From Tigheibacillus jepli (GTDB lineage: Bacteria; Bacillota; Bacilli; Bacillales; Amphibacillaceae), in NCBI RefSeq assembly GCF_030732005.1, contig NZ_JAROCA010000104.1, positions 1-5,429 on the forward strand: a stretch of DNA of 5,429 nucleotides, in the 5' to 3' direction. Positions 1-5,368 of the stretch are shown here, piece after piece (positions within the stretch are counted from its first letter, which is position 1; every line of letters starts with the position of its first letter). Made by a program: the position numbers and the translations under genes. Under the pieces are notes generated by a model, which made no database searches, had not been told where the DNA came from, and saw nothing but the letters and a program-made list of their open reading frames with translations.

Positions 1-76
1 CATTCTAACAATAAAAAACTGAACTGCGAAGTAAGAGCCGTACGCACTCTCACTTACACAGTTCAGTTTACACTCC
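1..76. mobile_element. possible end of an insertion sequence (IS256/mutator-like?)
   Basis: No coding sequence is recognised here. The segment holds a long imperfect hairpin (16-69) and then TTTACACTCCC (67-77). Together with TTACACAG just before it, this resembles the terminal inverted repeats of IS256/mutator-type elements, which often carry spaced TTACACA and TTTACAC blocks near their ends. The protease fragment to the right becomes recognisable only after this point and lacks its 5' half, as expected if an element inserted into it or a deletion ran up to the element's edge. The family assignment is from memory of terminus style only. No transposase is visible, and an ordinary intergenic terminator is an alternative. 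Confidence 0.35.
11..69 (-). terminator. hairpin followed by a T-run on the minus strand
   Basis: AAACTGAACTG (16-26) pairs perfectly with CAGTTCAGTTT (59-69). The inner part can continue imperfectly, for example GTAAG (31-35) with CTTAC (53-57), around a CGTACG loop. Read on the minus strand, the stem is followed by a run of T (complement of the A-run at 13-18), the form of an intrinsic terminator. No minus-strand gene ends here, so it may instead be a structural part of a mobile-element end, or block transcription entering an element to the left. Confidence 0.45.
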
Positions 77-409
77 CTGCAACCCTATTTTTCTGTGGTT
101 TCCATCATTTCACTAATATATATACCAAACATATTTATTAATCTTCTCCCCTTTACTGAATTGGATGGGCACTATGTTGTGAAAAGCATGACTTCTACCT
201 CAGGTAACAGGGTCAGGATTGTTTTATATACTATTTTTCATTTGAGTTGGATTATTGCTTCGTATCCAGTTATTCATCTAATTCTTAATTCATCAAGTTT
301 TTATGCTGCATCATATATTAGTATTTTTATATTCTTATGGTTGAGAATACTACTGAGAGTTATTAAATATACAATTAGAGAAAGAAGGATTGCGTATGGC
401 GGATCCTAA
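77..409 (+). pseudogene. 5'-truncated M50 (site-2-type) membrane metallopeptidase
   Basis: This is the C-terminal part of an intramembrane zinc metallopeptidase. The reading frame contains NLLPFTELDGHYVV, which fits the second conserved M50 motif (NxxPxxxLDG) whose Asp is a zinc ligand. Two hydrophobic helices follow (about residues 41-64 and 69-90, counting from GTG at 95) and then a basic tail. The HExxH motif and the earlier membrane helices are missing. The frame is open back to position 35, and GTG at 95 has no ribosome binding site, so this is a remnant rather than a small complete gene. Related M50 proteins such as B. subtilis YydH occur beside ribosomal-peptide maturation genes. The 3' end overlaps the next gene by 14 bases, which shows the two were translationally coupled in one operon. 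Without HExxH it cannot be an active protease. Confidence 0.72.
383..388 (+). promoter_or_regulatory. ribosome binding site fixing the arginase start
   Basis: AGAAGG lies seven bases before ATG 396 but only one base before the in-frame TTG at 390. The spacing therefore selects ATG 396. The site lies inside the 3' end of the protease remnant. Confidence 0.7.
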
Positions 410-1463
410 ATTTATTATTGATTGCAATGAAAATGGACAACTGATAGTAAGCGATGCTAGGTTAATAAAATTTTGGAAGACAGCCGAGTCAATACAACAA
501 TCAAATGAATTGAGTAATCGTTCTACTTTTTACAATTTTCCCAGCGAAATAATATCAAACTCAAATGCAGAAAATACTTTGGAAATTATTGGCGTACCTT
601 TCTCTAAAGGTTCTAACTTTGCGTCTTCAACAGTTAACAGTTTTCCGGGAACGCTTAGAGATTTAAGTAATATGACACCGATTTACATGTCACTAGACTC
701 AGAATTAACAAGTGGGATATTAGATTTAAACACCCAGGAAAAGCTACTATCGAACTGCGCAATTGATGATTTGGGTGATATGCAATTTGACGAATACTCC
801 GTATACGGTCTAGAACGAGAAGTTAGAGAATATTTTAGGCATATCCAGAAAAAGGGGTCAAAATTTGCTTTTATCGGTGGAGACCATTCTATCACATATT
901 ACATTTTAAAAGAATTGAAAAAAAGATATGATAACATATTGTACATTCATTTCGATGCACATTTGGATTGTGGTTCCGACCCCCTTAGATTGGATAAAGA
1001 AGTTAACCATGGTAACTTTGTTCGTCATTTACTACAAGAAAATATTGTAAAAACAGCTATGCAATTAGGTGTGAGAGGTTTAAGATCACTTGGACAATAT
1101 TATGAAGACCCTAGGCTTTCCGTGATACCCAGCGCAAAACTTAGTAAGGATTCATTTCGTAATTCACTTAATGAATTATATGAAAAAGATTCTTTTATCT
1201 ATGTGTCATTTGACGTGGATATTTTAGATCCCAGTAATTTTTCAGCAGTAGATTACCCTTCACCGGGAGGTCCAAATATAAGTACAATTATGGAGTGTAT
1301 ACAAATTCTGGGGGAATATTCTAACCTCATTGGGATAGATTTTGTCGAAGGTAGAGGCGCCGAAGTGCAAGAAATTTCATCACAATATCAACTAATATTA
1401 AACGTTTTTTCACATTTATTAGATGCTTTAAGTAAATCGCAGAACAAAAAGGAGGAGAAATAA
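396..1463 (+). CDS. arginase/agmatinase-family ureohydrolase, possible peptide arginase
   Basis: A predicted Mn-dependent ureohydrolase of 355 residues that would hydrolyse a guanidino group to urea plus an amine, for example Arg to ornithine. All expected metal-site motifs are visible: GGDHS (H164), DAHLD (D187, H189, D191) and SFDVD (D273, D275). HGN (H205) matches the arginase loop histidine, and DFVE (E318) matches the catalytic-site Glu. About 60 residues before the fold begins (IIGVPFSKG, from residue 64) are extra compared with usual arginases of about 300 residues and show no motif I know. The start is ATG 396, chosen by ribosome-binding-site spacing. The gene overlaps the protease remnant and is followed two bases later by the acyltransferase, so it is in an operon. 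The family is well supported. The substrate is not: free arginine, agmatine or another guanidino compound is possible, but the neighbours make an Arg residue in a peptide attractive. Confidence 0.85.
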   Translation: MADPKFIIDCNENGQLIVSDARLIKFWKTAESIQQSNELSNRSTFYNFPSEIISNSNAENTLEIIGVPFSKGSNFASSTVNSFPGTLRDLSNMTPIYMSLDSELTSGILDLNTQEKLLSNCAIDDLGDMQFDEYSVYGLEREVREYFRHIQKKGSKFAFIGGDHSITYYILKELKKRYDNILYIHFDAHLDCGSDPLRLDKEVNHGNFVRHLLQENIVKTAMQLGVRGLRSLGQYYEDPRLSVIPSAKLSKDSFRNSLNELYEKDSFIYVSFDVDILDPSNFSAVDYPSPGGPNISTIMECIQILGEYSNLIGIDFVEGRGAEVQEISSQYQLILNVFSHLLDALSKSQNKKEEK

Positions 1464-1465
1464 AA

Positions 1466-2410
1466 TTGAAAAAAAGTATCTATGATATAAAAGAGGAACT
1501 GCGTAAAAGCTTAGATATTGAGAGGCAGAATGGTGTTAACTATGATGACTTCATGGCATTGGCCAATATGGCGAAAGAATTTCTACCTTATGAAAATGTG
1601 AATAAAAGTGAGATAGAAAACACCTGGATTGATTATAGAATAAACAATATTGAGCAAAATGAATATAGGTATGATCCAACTCTTTTTCATGGATTTGATG
1701 AAGTTGTGGGTGAAAAAAATATAATAGAATGCATAAATGATAGAGGGGTTTTTGGGACATTCCATTACGGTGCATATCGTTATGTGCCCTATTATATTAA
1801 TAATTATGTGAAGCATTATTCCTCTTCACTAGATATTGTTGTTGACCGGGATTCATATGAAAGTGAAAAAGAGTTACTTGAATGGAATAAGATTAGGAAA
1901 AAAGACGATATAAATTATATTGTTTCAGAGGATTTTGGTAGCGGTTTAAAGTTGCTAAGAGTATTAAAAAAGCGTGGTAACATTCTTTTATACTTAGATG
2001 GAAACACGGGGGCAGGTGAAGATTCAGTTCCTTCTGTATGCAGACATATTTCATCGATCACCCAAATGAGGAGTGGCATTTACCGTTTAGTATCATTACT
2101 TAAGAGAAAAATTTGTATGGTGATTGCAGATCAACCCGAGCCTGGAGTTAATAGGCTGATTGCCTATAAACCTTTTGCAATCGAAAAGGATTCGCTGAAT
2201 GAAGGGATTGAATTAGCTTACTCAAATTTTCGTAAAGCATTACAACAAAAACCTGAACTATGGCGCTTTTGGTATAGGTATCATCATTATGTGGATAGTT
2301 GGGCGCACATCTCCAGAAATTCTAGCCCTGAAGTAGACTGGGTGAATAAAGAATATGGGCTGGGAGTTGATTTGAGGACAGGAAAGCTGTACGAGATTGA
2401 AACTGTGTGA
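1466..2410 (+). CDS. LpxL/HtrB-like (LPLAT superfamily) acyltransferase-like protein
   Basis: This 314-residue protein resembles the lysophospholipid acyltransferase fold of lipid A acyltransferases. Supporting points in order are: GTFHYGAYR (H100) at the place of the HFGNWE motif; LLYLDGN (175-180) at the later conserved Asp region; GIYRLVSLLKRK (204-215), like the G-x-x-x-L-A segment; and PELWRFWYRYHH (263-274), like the C-terminal PEQW-W-HRR motif. Two things are odd. The usual Hx4D/E is Hx4R here (R105), and the N-terminal membrane anchor of LpxL is absent, so the protein is probably soluble or peripheral. The start is TTG, supported by AAGGAGG at 1449-1455 ten bases upstream; the next in-frame Met is residue 30. 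It sits tightly between arginase and exporter genes, suggesting that it acylates the same product, perhaps an ornithine amine. Loss of the acidic residue could mean altered chemistry or no acyl transfer. The fold call is moderate and the substrate unknown. Confidence 0.62.
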   Translation: MKKSIYDIKEELRKSLDIERQNGVNYDDFMALANMAKEFLPYENVNKSEIENTWIDYRINNIEQNEYRYDPTLFHGFDEVVGEKNIIECINDRGVFGTFHYGAYRYVPYYINNYVKHYSSSLDIVVDRDSYESEKELLEWNKIRKKDDINYIVSEDFGSGLKLLRVLKKRGNILLYLDGNTGAGEDSVPSVCRHISSITQMRSGIYRLVSLLKRKICMVIADQPEPGVNRLIAYKPFAIEKDSLNEGIELAYSNFRKALQQKPELWRFWYRYHHYVDSWAHISRNSSPEVDWVNKEYGLGVDLRTGKLYEIETV

Positions 2411-2414
2411 GGTG
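2410..2414 (+). promoter_or_regulatory. ribosome binding site for the TTG-started exporter gene
   Basis: AGGTG begins on the last base of the acyltransferase stop codon and lies eight bases before TTG 2423. It is a weak but correctly spaced site and is consistent with coupled translation of the exporter. Confidence 0.45.
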
Positions 2415-2422
2415 TGTGAGCA

Positions 2423-3649
2423 TTGACAGTCTGGAGCAATAAAAATTTTCTTCTGCTATTTTTTGCACGTTTTGTAGCCCTTATAGGTGATGGCATGATG
2501 TTTATCGTATTATTGAAAAAGCTGGAAATGCTAGGCGCTGGGAGCTTAGGAATATCGTTTTTTTATTTATCAGCAGGGATTCCTGCTTTTCTTTTTGCTA
2601 TTCCAGCAGGTGCTTTTGTGGAGAGAAGTAGACTACAAAAAACGATGATAACAACGGATCTATTAAGGGCTTCCTTGGTACTATGTTTCATTTATATAAA
2701 TGTTTTTATCATAGAATCACCCTTTATGATTTATACGCTCTTGTTCCTCATAACAATAAACGATATGTTTTTCTTGCCAGCAAGTCAGTCTTTATTACGC
2801 TGGGTCGTTCCGGAAAAACGTAGGCCGGAAGCAAATGGACATCTACAAATAGCTATGATGACTGGAAAGTTGTTATCTTATTCATTAGCAGCTTTACTAA
2901 TTAAAATGGGATTCTCCTTGAATGCCCTTCTTATGCTAGTTATGTTATCATTTATATTTTCAATTATATTCATTTTTCGCATAAGACCGTTTGTAACTAA
3001 TAATAATGATCAATCTGTAAGCACCCTAAAAATGGCTGCTGAGGGATTAAGTTTTATAAAGAATACAAAGATAATAAAAAATTTGTTCATCGTTTTTGGT
3101 TTAGCATGGATTGTTGGTTCATCCATTGACATATTTTTAATTGCTTATTTAAATGAAGTATTGGGTAAAGGAACCGAGGATCTTTATCTAATTACCACTT
3201 TTTCATTGGCAGGCATAATTATTGGATCTTTTGTAGCTCCAAAACTTTATCAGTCCATTGATAAAAAAATCGGTTTCTATTTACCTAGCCTTATTTTTGG
3301 ATTAGTAGTCTTGGGCTATGCATTAACACTTCCTTTGTGGATGCTATTGCTGCTACTCATGATGGGTGGCGTGGTACAAGGAATTTTTCTTACTTTTTTA
3401 AATTCGTACTTACAGGAAGTAACATCGCAAACTTATTACGCTAGGGTTTCTAGTTTTTATACGCTATTAATGAAGGGTGCAAGCTTGCCTGGGTATTTTT
3501 TAATAGGCTTGTTCATTGAAAAAACAAATGTTATTACTGTTGGATATATAATTGGAATGTATATGGTTTTTGTAACGATCGTTACCATGATTATTTTACC
3601 AAGTATGAAAGAAAATGATGGTCAACGAGTAAGAAACGTTAATTATTAG
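2423..3649 (+). CDS. MFS efflux transporter (MFS_3/EntS-like)
   Basis: A 408-residue integral membrane protein with about twelve hydrophobic helices, the usual size for a major facilitator exporter. The N-terminus (NFLLLFFARFVALIGDGM, with D23 in the first helix) is typical of the EntS/macrolide-efflux-like branch. GAFVERSR (63-70) stands where motif A (GxLaDRxGRR) is expected, between helices 2 and 3. A basic loop (PEKRRPEANG) precedes helix 4, and a polar central loop separates the two six-helix halves. The start is TTG, twelve bases after the acyltransferase stop. As the last gene of the operon it most likely exports the product made by the upstream enzymes or gives self-protection. Drug efflux unrelated to its neighbours cannot be excluded. 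No substrate-specific residues are recognisable. Transport direction (export) is inferred from family and context. Confidence 0.85.
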   Translation: MTVWSNKNFLLLFFARFVALIGDGMMFIVLLKKLEMLGAGSLGISFFYLSAGIPAFLFAIPAGAFVERSRLQKTMITTDLLRASLVLCFIYINVFIIESPFMIYTLLFLITINDMFFLPASQSLLRWVVPEKRRPEANGHLQIAMMTGKLLSYSLAALLIKMGFSLNALLMLVMLSFIFSIIFIFRIRPFVTNNNDQSVSTLKMAAEGLSFIKNTKIIKNLFIVFGLAWIVGSSIDIFLIAYLNEVLGKGTEDLYLITTFSLAGIIIGSFVAPKLYQSIDKKIGFYLPSLIFGLVVLGYALTLPLWMLLLLLMMGGVVQGIFLTFLNSYLQEVTSQTYYARVSSFYTLLMKGASLPGYFLIGLFIEKTNVITVGYIIGMYMVFVTIVTMIILPSMKENDGQRVRNVNY

Positions 3650-3650
3650 C

Positions 3651-3791
3651 ATGGGTTTACCTTGCGTGAATTTGCTGTGTACATAAAGCGTGGGTGAGGG
3701 GATCCACGAAATCGTTGAAATTGGACTCAACGAACAAGAACGTGCACAATTTCACCATTGCGTTGCGGTACTTAAAGAAACAATGAATTGA
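3651..3791 (+). pseudogene. ldh: decayed 3' remnant of an L-lactate dehydrogenase gene
   Basis: From about 3699 the frame encodes GIHEIVEIGLNEQE, then RAQFHHCVAVLKETMN and a TGA stop. This matches the last helix region of bacterial L-lactate dehydrogenases (GI-E-IEI-LN--E---FHHS---LK). Further upstream in the same frame, MGLPCVN (3651-3671) resembles the preceding GVPAVIN strand. The two parts are separated by a few extra codons including an in-frame TAA at 3684. There is no start, catalytic domain or cofactor domain. The remnant begins right after the exporter stop codon, so it probably marks where the left block was joined to the chromosome. Malate dehydrogenase is a relative, but the FHH motif favours lactate dehydrogenase. 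The upstream MGLPCVN part is less certain than the C-terminal part. Confidence 0.7.
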
Positions 3792-3797
3792 AACAGC

Positions 3798-3860
3798 GGA
3801 CGGTTCTGTCGCTTCCATTTAGAAATGATGAAGCATAGAAAGAACCGTCCCTTTGCTTTT
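3798..3860 (+). terminator. intrinsic terminator after the ldh remnant
   Basis: GGACGGTTCT (3798-3807) pairs perfectly with AGAACCGTCC (3841-3850). An inner stem GCTTC (3811-3815) with GAAGC (3830-3834) extends the hairpin, and CTTTGCTTTT follows. It starts seven bases after the lactate dehydrogenase stop, so it was probably that gene's terminator and may now end transcription of the exporter operon. The unusually long two-part stem also resembles dispersed hairpin repeats. Confidence 0.7.
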
Positions 3861-3910
3861 AAAAGAAAACGCCAATATTCAGAGCTTTAGAGAGATAATT
3901 TTCAAATGCA

Positions 3911-4840
3911 TTAATTTCTTGCAAGACCTCTTTCAAATGCTGCCAAATGATTGAAAGAGGCATTTCGCAATGGAGAAAAGACCATTCTTACATCATTTGG
4001 GATGTTTTGGGACAGAAATCTATCGTACATAGCTATGTTGTCTATTTCCCCTTGAACACCTGCTGCATATGCGGCCTTTAGATTTTCTGGAGTGCTGACA
4101 AAACTATGGGAAATATCTTGAGGTAATGGAATTTGATAGCGTTCAAATAGAGGTAATAATAAATTGATATGCCTCTTTTCAGCTTCTTTAATTTGAACAA
4201 ATGTCCGTACGTTGCCAAACGTCTCCATAATGTTTTGATACCTTGCTTGGGCTAAATATTCGTCTTGAAGGGCATAAGTCAGCATCTGAGGTAAGGTCAG
4301 CGTAGCAGCACTTAAAGCACCTTTTGCACCATAGTCTGTCGTTTGTCTATGGGTTTGCATCATCTTCGTTTTTGAAAAAAAAAACAAAAACCATACAGCG
4401 TGATTTTGTTCATCAGATGCTGCACGCCGAAATTGATCCTTGATGGCAGTATCTTGTGTTCTATCTGCGATGTCTAAATAAGAATCCACAGCTTTTTGTT
4501 CATCTTGAAACGCAAATACGATGCCTGCTTTATAATTGTCCGGGCATTTTTCCGTGATTTGATAAGATGGCTGTCTGCCTGTTATATTCGTATAAATACT
4601 GCTGAATGCTTCAAGATGCCGTTTTTCATCTTTTCGTATCTCCCTTATCCTCTCTTTTTCTTCTTTTGTCGGTGCCATCTTGGCTAATTTCTCGTAGCAA
4701 GCAACAGCACTATACTCGGCATGAATGGCTTTTTGGATATCATTTATAAGTTGCATATCAGGATCTGTTCGATAAAAATGTTGGTAATATGGATCTTCAT
4801 GGTAATATGGAACAACATGATATGGTTGACTTTCGTACAT
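3911..4840 (-). CDS. tandem ferritin-like protein (rubrerythrin-type plus DUF2202-like), Tyr/His-rich N-terminus
   Basis: A 309-residue protein with two four-helix ferritin-like bundles. Bundle 1 (about 30-157) carries a full diiron ligand set: E42, E72/H75 in DEKRH, E114, and E144/H147 in DEQNH. Bundle 2 (about 182-309) has E194 in LQDEY, E221/H224 in AEKRH, E265, and H298. It resembles DUF2202 (FNHLAAF near the end), and S295 stands where the last ExxH Glu would be. Before the bundles is a tail rich in Tyr (seven in the first 23 residues) and His, a composition seen in spore coat proteins. The start is fixed by AAGGAGG nine bases upstream (4850-4856). A sigma-K-like promoter lies just before it, and the gene is divergent from cstR. 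A role in iron or oxidant handling in the mother cell or spore coat is inferred; family function is broad (peroxide reduction, iron oxidation). A run of ten A on the plus strand (4375-4384) encodes the Phe-rich stretch near residue 154, where the frame stays open. Confidence 0.82.
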   Translation of the reverse strand: MYESQPYHVVPYYHEDPYYQHFYRTDPDMQLINDIQKAIHAEYSAVACYEKLAKMAPTKEEKERIREIRKDEKRHLEAFSSIYTNITGRQPSYQITEKCPDNYKAGIVFAFQDEQKAVDSYLDIADRTQDTAIKDQFRRAASDEQNHAVWFLFFFSKTKMMQTHRQTTDYGAKGALSAATLTLPQMLTYALQDEYLAQARYQNIMETFGNVRTFVQIKEAEKRHINLLLPLFERYQIPLPQDISHSFVSTPENLKAAYAAGVQGEIDNIAMYDRFLSQNIPNDVRMVFSPLRNASFNHLAAFERGLARN

Positions 4841-4870
4841 GATTGTCCGCCTCCTTTAGAACATTCAACT

Positions 4871-4899
4871 TATTTTATGGTTAAATATAGGGATGTGTG
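4871..4899 (-). promoter_or_regulatory. candidate sigma-K promoter of the ferritin-like gene
   Basis: On the minus strand CACA (plus 4896-4899) is followed after exactly 16 bases by CATAAAATA (plus 4871-4879). This fits the B. subtilis sigma-K pattern mACm-N16-CATAnnnTA. It lies about 30 bases before the start codon, leaving a short leader that contains the ribosome binding site. No convincing sigma-A promoter is seen in the same stretch. The short motif in AT-rich DNA could occur by chance. Confidence 0.5.
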
Positions 4900-4936
4900 C
4901 GAATGACCTTTATTAAAGTGATGAAAAAAATTTCGG

Positions 4937-4965
4937 TTGACATTATACCTAATGGGGTATATTAT
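4937..4965 (+). promoter_or_regulatory. sigma-A promoter of cstR
   Basis: A perfect -35 box TTGACA (4937-4942) is followed, after 17 bases, by TATTAT (4960-4965). An overlapping TATATT (4958-4963) gives a poorer 15-base spacer. Transcription would start near 4972, leaving a leader of about 120 bases before the repressor gene. Confidence 0.8.
4944..4961. promoter_or_regulatory. CsoR/CstR-type operator
   Basis: An inverted repeat with arms TATACC and GGTATA encloses TAATGG, giving ATACCTAATGGGGTAT (4945-4960). This is close to the ATACC-N-GGGGTAT operators of CsoR-family repressors, CstR in particular. It fills the spacer between -35 and -10 of the cstR promoter, so bound repressor would block RNA polymerase. 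Autoregulation by the adjacent product is the simple reading. Confidence 0.75.
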
Positions 4966-5078
4966 AGGAGCTGTTGTTGATTTTTCTTCTCTCAACAAAG
5001 GGATTGTCATTTTACTTTGGATTTTGGGTTACCCTGCTGGATTCAAAAGTAAGCTAGTGCATAATTTTCTTTGCTGTA

Positions 5079-5085
5079 AAGGAGG
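5079..5085 (+). promoter_or_regulatory. ribosome binding site deciding the cstR start
   Basis: AAGGAGG lies four bases before ATG 5090 and seven before ATG 5093. The second start has the better spacing and also gives the residue numbering of the known CstR protein. Confidence 0.65.
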
Positions 5086-5092
5086 GTAAATG

Positions 5093-5356
5093 ATGAATTA
5101 TGATGATCAAATGAAAAATCGTGTCAAACGGATAGAAGGACAATTAAGAGGAATTCTTCGGATGATGGAAGAAAGCAAGGATTGCAAGGACATTATTACA
5201 CAGCTTTCAGCAGCAAGAACGGCGATTGATCGGACGATTGGTGTTGTGGTTAGCTCTAATTTAGTGGAATGTGTTCAAAAAACAAATGAAACAAAAGAAG
5301 GAAGTACAGAGAATTTAGTAAAAGAGGCTGTTAACCTGCTAGTGAAAAGCAGATAA
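5093..5356 (+). CDS. cstR: CsoR-family persulfide-sensing repressor CstR
   Basis: A small all-helical transcriptional repressor (87 residues from ATG 5093) that forms tetramers. It releases its operator when its paired cysteines react with persulfide or polysulfide. The sequence begins MNYDDQMKNRVKRIEGQLRG, continues with KDCKDIITQLSAARTAIDR and ends in EAVNLLVKS, which is close to Staphylococcus aureus CstR along its whole length. The two sensing cysteines fall at C31 and C60, as in CstR. The His and second-Cys pattern of copper-sensing CsoR is absent: residue 56 is Asn within SSNLVEC. This supports a sulfur rather than a copper sensor. ATG 5090 is an alternative start that adds one Met. A CstR-type operator overlaps the promoter, indicating autoregulation. 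CstR usually controls sulfide-oxidation genes (rhodanese, TusA-like, persulfide dioxygenase), but none is complete in this window. Confidence 0.88.
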   Translation: MNYDDQMKNRVKRIEGQLRGILRMMEESKDCKDIITQLSAARTAIDRTIGVVVSSNLVECVQKTNETKEGSTENLVKEAVNLLVKSR

Positions 5357-5368
5357 GAGGTAATTGCG

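Noticed and set aside
683..895. Minus-strand frame of 70 codons inside the arginase gene
   Set aside because: It is antisense to well-conserved ureohydrolase motifs, with no recognisable product and no ribosome binding site that I could support.
1551..1816. Two overlapping minus-strand frames inside the acyltransferase-like gene
   Set aside because: They overlap each other and a plausible sense gene; their composition looks like antisense shadow.
2287..2496. Minus-strand frame across the acyltransferase/exporter junction
   Set aside because: It spans the end of one sense gene and the start of another and resembles no known protein.
3651..3686. Possible 11-residue precursor peptide (MGLPCVNLLCT) after the exporter
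   Set aside because: No ribosome binding site and no leader region; it lies in the same frame as the lactate dehydrogenase remnant and fits its GVPAVIN strand better.
4496..4906. Two plus-strand frames opposite the ferritin-like gene and its promoter
   Set aside because: They are antisense to a gene with clear diiron motifs, a strong ribosome binding site and a complete protein length.
4974..5057. Short hydrophobic reading frame starting at TTG before cstR, with AGGAG just upstream
   Set aside because: The AGGAG (4966-4970) lies at the end of the -10 box and upstream of the predicted transcript start, so it would not be in the mRNA.
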